Shown: in pieces, positions 19,850 through 31,100 of the stretch | Position numbering within the stretch: the stretch's first letter is position 1 | Layout: each line of letters opens with the position of its first letter | NCBI RefSeq assembly: GCF_000002875.2 | Contig: NC_009408.2 | Coordinates: 771,501-835,500, forward strand | Direction: 5' to 3' | DNA from: Leishmania infantum JPCM5 | Taxonomy: Eukaryota > Euglenozoa > Kinetoplastea > Trypanosomatida > Trypanosomatidae | DNA: 64,000 nucleotides | Notes under the pieces: model-generated | Databases searched by the model: none | What the model saw: the letters and a program-made list of their open reading frames with translations, nothing else | What the model was told of the DNA's origin: nothing | Position numbers and translations under genes: made by a program

Positions 19850-20986
19850 TTAGGGTGTATGCCCTATAAGCGGCCACATAGGCTCCTCTGGCAACTCTGG
19901 AACGACGTAGTCCTTGTGTGCCTTGAGAGCCGCGAAGTGGTGCAACGGGAGGTGCGTTGCCAACCCGGTGAGCTGTGGGTCCGCCATGATGAGCCAATCA
20001 CGCATGCTGTCGACGCCTGTCTTGCTGCCTAGGTACAGTTCCGTCGTGTCATTCATGAAGTGGCCGCGGAAGCGGCCACCAAAGACTACCATGGTGTTGC
20101 GGCATACGACCGCCACGTGGCACTCGCGACGAGACGGGTACTCGCGGTCGATATCGTACATGAACTCAAACGTGTTCGCCTCCACGTTGTAGATGAACAA
20201 GTCGTTCAACTTCTTTTTGCCATTCCAGCCACCGAAGACGATGATGTTGCCGTAGTGCACAGCGGCGCTATTACGGGCACGGCCAAACATCGGCACCTGC
20301 GGCAGGTCGATGCGCCGCCACATCGAGGTGTCGAAGGAATAGACGAAAAAGTCTTCGCAGCACTCGCCGCCGCTGTTGCGGCCACCGAAAACAATCATGG
20401 TGCGCTCGTACGTCATTGCAGTATGGGCAGAGCGCGGCGGTGGGATCGTGCCAAGCTGGTTGCATTCCTTCCACTCCGGGTCGCTCAAGTCGCAGCGGTA
20501 CAGGTCCTGCAGCCGCTTGTTGCTGTTGCGCCCGCCGCACTTGCCTCCGAAGATGTACATGGTATTTCCAAACACAACGGCGCTGTGGCAGTAGCGAGTC
20601 ATTGGAATGAGCGCCCCTCGCACGACGACAGGGTGGCAGTCGCCATCTTCGCTAATGTAGAAGAGCTTGTTGAACCGACCGCGGCCGTTGCAGCCACCGA
20701 AGATGTACATGCACGTGTCATACCAAACTGCGGTGTGGAACGCGCGCGGGTGCTGCTTCTCGCCGCGCAGCTCAATCTCCCTCCATCGCTTGTTGATCAC
20801 GTCGTACTGCCACAAGTCGTCCAGGTAGATGGACACGCTGTCCGTGTCGTTCACGCCGCCGTAGACGTACGCCTTGCTGCCATCGGCATTGGCGCAGAAG
20901 GAGTGTCCGATGCGGCCTAGCGGCGAGTCCTCCGAGGGGCAGTTTACCAGCGACCAGTGCCGAAACGGCGGCGTCGGACGAGGCAT
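19850..20986 (-). CDS. Kelch-repeat beta-propeller protein
   Basis: The 378-residue protein consists almost entirely of kelch repeats of roughly 50 residues. Each has the R-x-x-H-(S/T)-A ... (M/I)-(Y/V)-(I/V)-FGG pattern: for example RAFHTAVWYDTCMYIFGG, RYCHSAVVFGNTMYIFGG and RSAHTAMTYERTMIVFGG, then RNSAAVHYGNIIVFGGWNG and RECHVAVVCRNTMVVFGG. Six repeats can be counted, matching a six-bladed propeller, followed by a short C-terminal tail (ending EEPMWPLIGHTP). There is no BTB, signal peptide or membrane segment, so the role is probably protein binding in the cytosol; the partner cannot be read from sequence. The open frame extends upstream to 21328 in low-complexity sequence, but the ATG at 20986, after a pyrimidine tract and AG, is the sensible start. 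Confidence 0.88.
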   Translation of the reverse strand: MPRPTPPFRHWSLVNCPSEDSPLGRIGHSFCANADGSKAYVYGGVNDTDSVSIYLDDLWQYDVINKRWREIELRGEKQHPRAFHTAVWYDTCMYIFGGCNGRGRFNKLFYISEDGDCHPVVVRGALIPMTRYCHSAVVFGNTMYIFGGKCGGRNSNKRLQDLYRCDLSDPEWKECNQLGTIPPPRSAHTAMTYERTMIVFGGRNSGGECCEDFFVYSFDTSMWRRIDLPQVPMFGRARNSAAVHYGNIIVFGGWNGKKKLNDLFIYNVEANTFEFMYDIDREYPSRRECHVAVVCRNTMVVFGGRFRGHFMNDTTELYLGSKTGVDSMRDWLIMADPQLTGLATHLPLHHFAALKAHKDYVVPELPEEPMWPLIGHTP

Positions 20987-21742
20987 CAGCACTCGAGCAG
21001 CGACGTTGGCGGAGGGGGTAGGAGAAGCAGAGAGAGAAGTGTGATGCAGCCCACTACAGCGAGGGTGGTGATGGTGGCGCTCTCCCCCTCTTTCACACAC
21101 ACACACGCACACGGGCGTATGCACGTATATACGAGTGCACCTCCAAGTCACGAATGAAAACGAAAACAGAAAGGAAAGGCGAACAGAGAAACAAGTGCGC
21201 GGGTATGGGAGTGGAGGGAAAAGCTGGGCGGTGGCGCCATGTTCGTGGTGTTGCCGGAGGACATATGTGGCGTGTACGTGTGTACACACGACGGCGGGAG
21301 AGGGGAGAAAGACGAGGTCGGGGCGCAAAAGGGGTACGGTACAGAAGTGTTGAAGAGAGGTACAAGGAGAGGGGAAGGTGGGGAGATGCGTCAGCGCGCA
21401 GGGAGTGACAGGTCAGGCACATCGGAGACACGCCATGTCTCGCAGCAAGTGTACGCACACACACAAACACACACGCTCCCGTGCCGCGAAAGCCATGCCG
21501 TGCGCTGATGCACGCGCCACGGCACTACAGAGACTTCCACGTGGATAATTTTGTGTCTCGTTTTCTTTTTTGTTGTCTCTTCTCACCGGCTAAGCACGCA
21601 CCACCCTTGTGGCGTGTCACTGCCTCAGTCCATCGCGTTGCCGTGGTGATGGCGGGCACGCTGTATGCACACTTTCCTCCCGCATGTGCATCAGCAGGAG
21701 AGGGAGAGACATACACACGCGCACGGTGGCCTGGTGGCCTCC
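20987..21742. other. Spacer: 3' UTR of the CID-domain gene and 5' flank of the kelch gene
   Basis: About 0.76 kb. Contains (CA)n-like stretches near 21097-21112 and 21460-21476. No gene. Confidence 0.45.
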
Positions 21743-22675
21743 TCACATACCAAGGTCATCTTCACGAGGTCTGCGTCGCCCCTCTCGTCGCCGCTTCAGC
21801 TTCGGAAGATCCAGTTTTGGTAGCTCGCGCGGTTTGGCGCCTTCGACAAAGTCTGGCGTGTACTCGTCCTCCTCTTGCTGCTGCTGCTGCTGCTGCTGCT
21901 GCGTATTAGCGATATCGGCGCCCCAGGTGCCTGCCCCTGCTGTGCGGCCATTGTTGCCAATGGGCGTCGCGTATAGCCCGCTCACGGGTGCCGATGGAGA
22001 CGAAGAACTCTTTCCATCCTCGTCCACCACTACGACCTCGGCGGTAATGGGGCGTGCATGGAAAACGGACTTGCCAGCCTCCTGTTCGCCCATGTACTGC
22101 ACAGCATCCCATGCGTCGCGCAATTGCTGTAGGTCTGCCGGGGAGGCAGGCGTGCCGTCGTCCACCGAGTTCTCAGCAGCCTCGAGAAGATCGTGCAGCT
22201 CTGCCCCACTCCTTGACTGCACGGCGTGCTGGCGGACAGCGCTGTAGAGCCGTTGCGGCAGCACCTTCTCCCACGACAGCACAAGAGCCTCAAACCACAG
22301 CAGTGTCTGACCGCGGTGCCCCGCCAGCTCCCACGGCATTTGCTGGATGGTGTACTCGAGCAGGCGTGGGGCGACCAGGGGCACAAACACGTGCGGGGCG
22401 TGCTTTATGAGTGCGTCGAGTACGTACCACAAGGTGCGGTTCGGCGCCCCGTCGAGGTCGGACTGCTCCATCAGCGCCTTGCGCAGCGCCGCCCATGTCT
22501 CGGCAGACTTTGGGAGATGCCGGAGCGCCAACGCCGTCAACGCCTCCACCCGCGCCTCTGACGGGTTCCCTTGCTTCAACGCCGCGTAGAAGAGTCGTTC
22601 CGTGTAGAGCGCGGACGATGGTGGGCGCGGCGATGCGGCGGCGGCAGCAGCAGCTGCACTCGCGATGGAAGACAT
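21743..22675 (-). CDS. CID-domain protein (Pcf11/RPRD-like RNA polymerase II CTD-interaction domain)
   Basis: The 310-residue protein has an Ala-rich start and then a helical domain at about residues 25-150. Its pattern fits a CTD-interaction domain: ALTALALRHLPKSAETWAAL, NRTLWYVLDALIKHAPHVFV, PRLLEYTIQQMPW, and FEALVLSWEKVLP. The 'LLYLIDSIVKN' helix of Pcf11/Nrd1 aligns with LWYVLDALIKH. After a linker there is a nine-residue Gln tract encoded by CAG at about 21877-21903, an acidic stretch, and a basic C-terminus (KLKRRREGRRRPRED). CID proteins couple polymerase II to 3' processing or termination. Kinetoplastid Rpb1 lacks the heptad CTD, so the ligand here is uncertain. The ATG at 22675 is the first in the frame. 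The assignment is inference from pattern, not a search. Confidence 0.6.
   Translation of the reverse strand: MSSIASAAAAAAAASPRPPSSALYTERLFYAALKQGNPSEARVEALTALALRHLPKSAETWAALRKALMEQSDLDGAPNRTLWYVLDALIKHAPHVFVPLVAPRLLEYTIQQMPWELAGHRGQTLLWFEALVLSWEKVLPQRLYSAVRQHAVQSRSGAELHDLLEAAENSVDDGTPASPADLQQLRDAWDAVQYMGEQEAGKSVFHARPITAEVVVVDEDGKSSSSPSAPVSGLYATPIGNNGRTAGAGTWGADIANTQQQQQQQQQEEDEYTPDFVEGAKPRELPKLDLPKLKRRREGRRRPREDDLGM
21877..21903 (-). repeat. CAG tract encoding poly-Gln
   Basis: Nine uninterrupted CAG codons on the coding strand within the CID-domain protein gene; a likely site of length variation between strains. Confidence 0.85.
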
Positions 22676-25600
22676 GATATCAGTAGAAAGAGAAGAGGTT
22701 TCCACTGTCCGTGGTCGGCTTCTGCCTGCGGATTCGAATGATGAGGACGCGGGAGCGACGGAAGTGGGAGTAGGGTCACCAATGGTGCCGCTGAGATGCA
22801 CGAGAGGCCCTTTTCTATTTTCGTGTGTATGTGTGCAAGTCGTAACGAGGGAAAGAAAAAGCAGAGATGAAGAGAGAAAGCACTCGTCATGCGCTCTAGA
22901 CGTGGAGAGAAAGACTCACCCACTCCCTCGCTTATCTCCTACACGACATCCACTGCCCTGCTGAAGTTGCGTTTCGACGTCGTGGGCCTCCGGCTCACCT
23001 ACGCAGAGGAAAGAGAAGAGCGAGACATCGCCAGCATTCCGCTGCAATATGCGTCACACATACACACCCACGACGGCTTGTGCATGCGTACAACCCCACC
23101 TCTCACCGTGGTGTTGTGGTGCTGCTCGTTCCCTTTCCGCCTTTGGATGCCTTTTGCCATAAAAGGTACGGCAGAGGCGCCCCACACTTTTCTGCTGTGC
23201 TTCTTCGTTTCGGTTCTTTGTTTCGTATATCACCGATCCGCGCCCTCGTCGCACGACGCCCGCGTCTCCACCTCTCCTTCCCCTCCATCTCCTTCGCTTC
23301 TCCCACCCTCGGGGGTCCTTGCACCTATTAAGCCGCTTGTGTGTGGGAGAGGGGAGAGGAGTGGGGACATGTCTTTGCTGCAGTTCTTATCACCCACCCT
23401 GTGGACCTTGCCTTCCCTGCCGGTTGCCTGGAGGCATATGCACACGCGCAGATGGATCAGGTGCATACAGAGAAGAGAGGGGGGAGGGGACACGACGATC
23501 GGCGGCACCTCCCCTCCCCCTCCGCACCCACACCCACACCTCATCTCACATAGCAGGCGAGTTGAGCATATGTACGTATGCATGTATGTAGTCGGAGGGA
23601 GGGGCGCACTCACAGAGAGGGAGAAGAACGCACGGTGGAGATGATGGTGGGCGCCACGAGCGGCTAACGCATAAACCAAACAAAAGAAGTCGGGTGTGGG
23701 GGTGCACAACACAGGAAGGAAAACGCACGCAACGTAACGACAGGAAAGACGAACAGGGCGCATCAGCATCAACATCAACATCACGGAAAGGAAGGACACC
23801 GTCGACGAGTGAGGGCCCGAGTCGAGTGGGAAGACAGACAGCGATGGAGAGACATAGAAAGGAGAGAAAGGAGGAGGAGGGGGTGCGCACAAGACATGAA
23901 GGAAAGATACGAAGATAGGCAAGTAATTAAAGATAAAACGTCGTCATTCGCCTGTCATTTCTTCGGCTCTTGGTGTTGCGGAGACGGTCAGACGGCAAGG
24001 GTAGATGCGTGGGGGTGTGGAAGTGGTGGTGGTAAGGGGGGCGAGGGAGGTGGCATGTAGCACTTGAAGAGAAAAGCGAAGGAAAGCATGAGAAGCGAGG
24101 CAACGCTCGTTTACTTTTCTTCGCAGAACAGAGCAGACCGGAGAAACGCGGCTCGTCTGTCTGTCTGTGTGTGGGTGTTGTGGGTGATTGAGTGTTGTGT
24201 GTGTGTGTGTGTATGTGTGCGTGCGCTTCGCATTTACATCGATGAGCGTGCGTGCTTCAAGAGAGGGGAGGGGGCATGCAGTGACAGAGGCGCGTATGGG
24301 CCCCAGGTGTTGCGGCGCACCACATTTCACAGCAACGCGTGGGGCACCAACGACCGCGCAAAACACGGATGAACGCGAACAGAGAAGAATAGAGAGAAGA
24401 GCAAGTGCGGAAGAGACGTAGCATATAGTGCAAGGAGGATGGCGCCATGGGTCAAACACGCACACACGCGAAAACGCCTACACACAATGTGGGACGCAGA
24501 GAAGAGTAGACTGGAGCGGTCCAAACAGCAGCATACTATGGTGTGATGAGGCCGGGAGACAGTGCGTTCGGGGAACGTCGTTGAGAAGAAACAGAGAAGA
24601 AATGGGGAGGGGGAGGTGGAGGAGGATGCTGGTGGAGGCGAGGCAGTGAGAAGAGAAACAAAGGGGCGTTCCTCGACGAGAGAGGGAGTAAGCGAGACAC
24701 CCGCACCCTCCCCTGTACACACGCACACGCCTACGCGCACACACACACAGTAAAGGAGAGGCGTAACGCGTAAAGCACAAGTGCACACGAACGCAGAAAA
24801 AAAAAGAAAAAGGTGAACTCACTTAGCGGGAAACACACACGCTCAGAGACAGGGAGACGAGAGGGAGGGGAGGAAAATACTTCTGAAGAGGCAGAAGGAG
24901 GGGAAATCGAGGCCACAATACGCAGGCGAAACAGCTCAGGCACCGAAAGGGAAACACAACGCGAAGAAGGGGCGCGCACGTACACACACACACACACCCA
25001 AGCGATAGATGAAGACGTTTTCTTCATTCGCGCATACGTAGGTGATGGGTGTGAGAGAGAGAGGGTGGTGATGGAGAGGGATGGAAGGAGGTAGCGTTGC
25101 GAGGGTGAGGAATGACGGGGGAGGCGGCGAGGTTGATGACGGCTTGCCGTTGTGGTGGGATGGATGAGCGTGGGCTGTGTTCTTCCACCGCCACCTCCCG
25201 CTGCATCGCACTAAAGCTCCAGCAAGCGTCCACAGAACGACTTCCACCGCCAATTCCCTCGACCTTCCTTTAAGTTGCACACACTTCTCAAACATTCCTA
25301 TCGCTTGCTACACGCGCCCGTCCTTCGTTTTCCCCCTCTTGCATCGATCGCATCTCCCCCCACCTTTAAGGACGTCGCAGATGGACGGACACACACACGT
25401 ACTCCACTTGCACGGCAAGCAAGGGGTCAGGCCACGCTGGCGAGCGACGCCAACGGAGCAGCAGAGGAAGGGGACATTGATCACCAAAGAGCCACCCACG
25501 ACAAGATCTTGGAATAGCGCCGCCTCTTTCTCCCTCTTCCTTTCACGTCCTCGCTTCCCCTCTCCCTTGTACTCAGGAGAGTACGCGAGAGAATAGGAGG

Positions 25601-25927
25601 GGGTAGAAGGGCGTCATGACAGGCTGGCGCACACGTCTTAAGAGGTCCACGAGGAGCCTTGGGGTAGATGGGTCTTGCGAGGGGGTCCGAGTTGCCCTTT
25701 CCTTCTTACATGGCGCGTGCGCACCGATGTCGAGGTTTGAGTGCCCCTCGCCCATCTGTTTTCCATCCGTCTATTCACCCTTCGTGAAGTCTTTCCTCTT
25801 GCGCTTGAGGTAGTCGCTCTTGCCAGGATTGTCTTCGACACAGCTGCCGCGTAACCGCGCAGCAGCTCTGTCACTGCAACCTTTCCTCTCTCCCTTTCTC
25901 ACCCAGATGCGACGTCATCTGGATAGA
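22676..25927. other. Long gene-free interval: 3' UTR of HMG-CoA synthase and 5' flank of the CID gene
   Basis: About 3.25 kb. It holds (TCTG)n at about 24154-24173, (TG)n at about 24195-24214, (AC)n at about 24981-24998 and a CATCAA minisatellite at 23760-23783. All long frames here are low-complexity and mostly lack ATG. Near the HMG-CoA synthase stop, frame 25771-25910 ends in a coding-like tail that has no start of its own (see findings). Confidence 0.5.
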
Positions 25928-27433
25928 TCACTGAATGTAGCGGTAGTACTCAATACCGACATCCTGGAAGGCGGCCTCGTTGCGGTTGCCAAGGCGGTCA
26001 ATGACAAACTCCATCTTGCGTCTGTCTTTCGCCAGATCGTTCTTCTCGGCGCCTGTGTGGAGAGCCTCGTACTGGGCCTTGTCCAGGTTCACGGGATTCT
26101 CGAGGGCCTTGCTGACGTTGATGTTGGCGGCAGCGTTCTCCCAGCCAGGCACGGGCAAGATAGGGATCGACATGCTCGCATCGCCGGAGCCGTAGCCCAC
26201 CATCACCATAGGCTTGCCGGTGATGTCAAGCTTGCGGGTGTAGGCCTCCTCGAAGCCGGCCGCCAGCCAGCAGGGCAGGGAGGCCGTGTACAGGTTTCCA
26301 AAGTTGCCCATTGCTGGGCTGCCCATGCTCATCTTCTTCTCCAGCAGGTCGATGAACTTCTTGTCCTTGCGCAGCACCTTCGCAACCTTACCGGTTGCCG
26401 GGAACGCGTCCTTCGGCTCTCCGCCGCTCTCGATCTGCTGAAAGTAGTGCGGGTTCACGTCGAGCTCCTTCAGCACGACTGCGGGGTCGGCTTTGCCCTG
26501 CTTGCATAGCTCTGCGAAATAAGCCTTGTGCTCCTCGGAGGTGGCGCGGGCAAGGCCGCGGGCGTACAGGAACGACATGGCCTGGATGGGCATCATGTTG
26601 TACGGGCGGTGGAAGAAGAGGGCAGTGACGTCGTCATAGTACTTGCCCGGAGACTGCTGCAGGCGCTCCAGCATGTGCTCCACCGCGACTGTCACCTCCT
26701 CCTGGTACACGAGAGTGCTGTAGGGGCCGGAGAAGACCGGGAAGTCCGCCATCTTGCCGTTGGCAGAGCTCTTCGTGTACTCTTCCAGGTTCATGAAATG
26801 GCGGCGGTGCGGCTTACGGAAGTCAGGGCCACGGTAGTCCGAAGCCGAGCCGCTGTGCTGCAGCTGCACTTCAAACAGCTTCGGGTCGTGTTCGAGCACC
26901 ATGGCGGTGGCACCGGCGCCCTGCGTCTGCTCGCCCGTGGAGCCCAGCGCGTACTCGGCAATGTCGGACGCCACAGCGATCGCCATGCGGTCCTTGCCAT
27001 CGGCGTCGACGAAGCGGGTGGCGCTCTCCATCGCGTACACGCCGGCCAGGCAGGCATGCTTGAATTCAGGCACCTCGCAGTGGCGCGACATGGCCGGCAT
27101 GTTCATGGCGCGCAGACCCTTATCCACCATACCCTTCACAATGATGGCGCCCGCCGAGTTGTCGGACGAGCTCTCCGTGCCGAGGCCGAGGAAGCCGATC
27201 TTGGTGGGGTCGATATTGTTGTTCACAATCAGGCGGAGGACAGCGTTAGCGGCCATGGTGTACGCGTTCTCGTTGTAGTTCGTAATGCGGAAAGACTGCC
27301 CAACGACGCTCGACACCTTGTCCCAGCTGTTACCCGTCCACTTGCACCACTGCTCCAGATCCACGCGGCAGTGCGGGGCGTACACGGCCATGCCGCTGAC
27401 GCCCGCCAGGTTAAGACAGGTGTTGCGCATCAT
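25928..27433 (-). CDS. HMGS: 3-hydroxy-3-methylglutaryl-CoA synthase
   Basis: The 501-residue enzyme condenses acetyl-CoA with acetoacetyl-CoA to HMG-CoA, the step before HMG-CoA reductase in sterol and isoprenoid synthesis. Catalytic residues can be placed by motif: E87 in GLGTESSSD, the acyl-carrying C128 in FKHACLAGVYAMES, and H275 in FFHRPYNMMP. Near the end GYGSGDASMSIPI corresponds to the CoA-site loop 'SYGSGxxxx'. The C128 and E87 numbers are close to the human enzyme (C129, E95). It starts MMRNTCLNLAGVSG, with two adjacent ATGs at 27433 and 27430; the first follows CCCCAG and a short A-rich leader. In trypanosomatids the early isoprenoid steps are thought to be partly mitochondrial, but no clear presequence is visible here. 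Confidence 0.95.
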   Translation of the reverse strand: MMRNTCLNLAGVSGMAVYAPHCRVDLEQWCKWTGNSWDKVSSVVGQSFRITNYNENAYTMAANAVLRLIVNNNIDPTKIGFLGLGTESSSDNSAGAIIVKGMVDKGLRAMNMPAMSRHCEVPEFKHACLAGVYAMESATRFVDADGKDRMAIAVASDIAEYALGSTGEQTQGAGATAMVLEHDPKLFEVQLQHSGSASDYRGPDFRKPHRRHFMNLEEYTKSSANGKMADFPVFSGPYSTLVYQEEVTVAVEHMLERLQQSPGKYYDDVTALFFHRPYNMMPIQAMSFLYARGLARATSEEHKAYFAELCKQGKADPAVVLKELDVNPHYFQQIESGGEPKDAFPATGKVAKVLRKDKKFIDLLEKKMSMGSPAMGNFGNLYTASLPCWLAAGFEEAYTRKLDITGKPMVMVGYGSGDASMSIPILPVPGWENAAANINVSKALENPVNLDKAQYEALHTGAEKNDLAKDRRKMEFVIDRLGNRNEAAFQDVGIEYYRYIQ

Positions 27434-28182
27434 TTTGTTTTCTTTCTGGGGTTCAGTCGTGAGGAGGAAACGGGGCGGGGGGGGGAGGAGGAGCAGGAGG
27501 AGGGAGGAGGAGGCGCCTTTCGGTTTGTTTGGGTAATGAGACGAACTAATATAATGAATGCGTGCTTAGTTGCGGTTGGCGTTGAGAGATTCTGCGATGC
27601 GTGTTTGGTTTTGGAGTGCGTGCACGCACATAAACGTGGATGGGTGTGTTATGTATATGTAATATATTTATATATATGTGTGTGTGTGGATGTGAAGAAA
27701 GAGGGGTGGATGGCCATATGGTGAAGCACGGAGGAGGAAGGGTGGGGACAGATCGACACCGGGCGCATGGAAGATGCCCGTCAGCAAGAGAGAGAGGCAG
27801 AGGGAGAGGGGTGCGGCGTGTGGCTGAGGACGCCCATTGTTCCTTGCTCTTGGTTGGCTGTTGAGGCAACGGAGAGGGAGAGAGCAATCGCGGGTATTAC
27901 GCGCACACCACAGCTGCGCGCGTGTGTGTGTGGGAGGGAGAACGGTAAAGGGAGGGCGGGGAGGCGAAAGCGAAGCTGTGGGACACAATTCCGCCACACC
28001 CCTCATCAACCCCCCTTTCTCAGGTCACTCGCGATCCTTGCACACCGACTCGCATACGCACACACGCGCAAAACTATACCCACGCCCACGCGCGCACACA
28101 CTAGTGTCCAAGGACAGAGAAGAGAGGCGGCCGGGAGAAGGGCCGAGGCAGCTCGACGCATACAGGGAGAGAGAGACGCTCT
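27434..28182. other. Spacer: 3' UTR of the 1,198-residue gene and 5' flank of HMG-CoA synthase
   Basis: About 0.75 kb. Contains an AT/TG-rich patch at about 27645-27690 (TATATATGTGTGTG) and the C-rich tract before HMG-CoA synthase. No gene. Confidence 0.45.
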
Positions 28183-31100
28183 CTACTTGGCCCGCACACG
28201 TGCCTTATAGCTCTCCCACATGCTGCTCTTGAAGTCTTTGCGGTGCTCCAGCACGCGGCGGACAACGTACTGGCACCACGGGGAGTTGTCGGAGCACTCG
28301 GGCAGCGTGTGCAGCGGCGGCACGCCAGCACCGCCGGTAACTAGCTCAGAGGACGGCTTTGACATAACGTACTGCACGACACTGTAGAGCTTTTCCAGCA
28401 GCTCCGCGCTGGACACACGCAACGCCTGTGCCGCGCCTTGAAATGTGTTGCAGTGGTCCCTCCCCGTGGGCGGGGTGCGCTGCTTGTCCGCGCTCGGCTC
28501 GAAAAAGAAGGCACGCACGATGTCGAGATCGGCGAGGATGAGCGGCGCATCAGCCGGGCTGAGAAACACCTCGGCTCCGTCCACATACACGGCGAAGAGG
28601 CACGCAGTGAAGTAGTGGCCGAGGCGGTAGCGCAGCTGACGCACCGCCGGCTCGAAATTGATCGTTTCGCGAACGCGATCCAACACGCAGCGCACCTCGT
28701 CGAGAATTCGCTGCATCGTCACATCGGGGTAGAGGCGCGGCATGGGCAAGTCCTCCAGCTTGGCGGCGCTACACTTCATCAACTTGTACTGATTCGCATC
28801 CAACTGCATGAACTTGGACATCAAGTCCTTGACAGAGTACTGTGTGAGAATGTAAATGCTGAGGCTGTTGCACAGCTTCAGCACGGCGCTGTACAGATTC
28901 CGCCAGATCTTCTCTGTAATCTCGTCTGTCGGCACGGGCGGCGCACCTGTCACACGTCGCACCAGGTCGTATTGCTGCCGCGAGCGCATGAGACACTCTT
29001 CGAAGCCCTCCCGCACCCGCACCAGGGTTTGCAGGCGATGCACGCCTCTAGGGAGCAGCGCCGGGTACCTGCACAGCTTCGCACATGCGATGCCCACGCA
29101 CTCGCTTTCGGCCGCCAGGGCCGGCATTTTGTCGCTCGGGGCAGCCGCGGCCACCGTGGGAAATCCTTCCAGGCACTTCTCAATCAGCGCCGTCACAATG
29201 TCGAGCCAACTGCACATGCGGGCGTACTGCTGGGCCGCCGGATCGCCCCCGAGGGGTGGCGGCCGTGGAGCGCCAAAGACGGCCTGCACATACCGCATCA
29301 CATCACCCAATGGCGCACTCGCGCACTCGACCGTATCCGCCCACGGCAGAGAGATCTCCTCCATGAGCTGCTTCGCAAATTTCACGTGTGCGGCCTCGTC
29401 GTACTGAGCCAGTGTGTCTAGCGGAGCTAGGTACCTCTGTGTGGCGCGTTTCAGCAGGACACACAGTGTCTTGCTCTCACTTGTGCGCCGCTCGCCGTCG
29501 CAGCCGTCTAGCAAGTAGTCGAGGAAGGCATCAAGCGACGCCTTGTGGTCCTTGGGCACGTTTTGGGTGGCACCAGGGTAGAGACCGCCCCAGTGCCGCG
29601 TAAGAAGGATGTAGGCGCCGATGCGCAGCCGGCCAGGCACGATGAGCATGGGCGCGAGTGGGAAGCTTCGGGTGAGCATTTGGCAGTACGCCTTTTGCTT
29701 CGTGTCAAGGCTGTTGCCGGCCATCTGGAACAAAGTCGCGGCGGAGAGGTGTTGCACGTTCGTATTGTCGTCCACCAGCTCGGCGTAACTGCGGAACACG
29801 CCAGAGTTAACGAAGACCTCCATGAGCGCCAACAAAATGTCCTCGCTGCTCGAGGTGGGAGGCAGCACCGGCATATCGTCGACGAGCACCATCGCGCTCA
29901 GCATGCACGGCGGCAGGGCGAGGCACGCTTCGATGAACGCCGCCGTCGCACTGCGCTGCATGTCATCTGAGAAGCTGGAGTCGAGCCATGGCATTGGCAC
30001 GGCTGCCAAGCAGAAGGTCTCCTGCATTACGTAATAGGCATACTTCACTGCCGGCGTCAGCTGTGCGTTAGCGATGCCGGAAATGCCGTAGTGGCTGATG
30101 GAGCGCGCCAAGTCCTTTAGAAACACCGCCTGCGCCTCCACGCTGCCGCCCTTGTCGCTGGCCAGCAGCTGCGCATGCAGGTGGCAAAAGTGCTCGGTCT
30201 GTGGCAGGATGCTCAAGTACTCTCGCAGCGCCGCAAGGCAGCTCTCCACGTCCTTCGCGCTGTAGATGGGGCTGAGGGTGCTGAGGTCCCGGTGGTACAG
30301 CGGAATGAGACAGGCGGCGAACACCATTGCGCGTATGGCAAACGGCACTTGCGTGTCGCCCGGCAAGTCCGGGTAGCGCTCAATTACGCTCTGCAGCTGC
30401 TCGGCGCGGCTCACGAAATCGTCGTCGTTGGAGTTTTCACAGAGCAAGCGGAGCGTGGACGCATTCGGGCGTAGTTCGGAGAGGTACCGCCGGCGCTCCT
30501 CTTTCGCCACCGCGTCCCCATCGTCAAGCGCCCGTCGCAGGGCGGGAGGTGTGACGTTCGCCAGTGACCGCGTGTGCTGCTCCTCCGTGATGTTGAAAAC
30601 GCGCCGGTACACGTTGCCCAACTCTTGCGCGTACATGTCCCGCTTCTGGGTGAGCAGCACACCGGTGGCCAGGAGGAGGCTCTCGTAGGCGAAGATGGGC
30701 AAAATGTCAAGGAACGGCGCCAGAGGTGCGCTGTCGAGTACCTCGCAGAGCTGGATGTGCGGTGGGCGCGGGAAGCTGAAGGCGGCCGCCGTCGCCTCCT
30801 CGTTCATCTTGCGCTGCTGTGCAGCGGCGTCGAAGACGGTGCCGAACTGGGTCGCGATGTTTGAGGAAATGGTGCCCGGCGTGGTGCCGCAGAGCGGGAT
30901 CTGCATCTGCTCCATAAGCCGCGCCACGTCAGACACGTTGAGCTCCTCCTTGGCAGCCCCTGGCAGGCTCGTCACGGGGGAGGTCTGCCGCACGCCTTGA
31001 ATGGAGGAGGACAGCGGGTTCCACACAGACGACAGAATCTTGCCCGTGCTGCTGCCCGTTGCGCTGGCGGGCCGCGTACCTTGCCGCTTCGAAGCCGCGG

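Noticed and set aside
23230..23922. 230-codon minus-strand frame in the HMG-CoA synthase 3' flank
   Set aside because: Composition reflects CT and CA repeats (for example an LMLMLM run from a CATCAA minisatellite); not protein-like.
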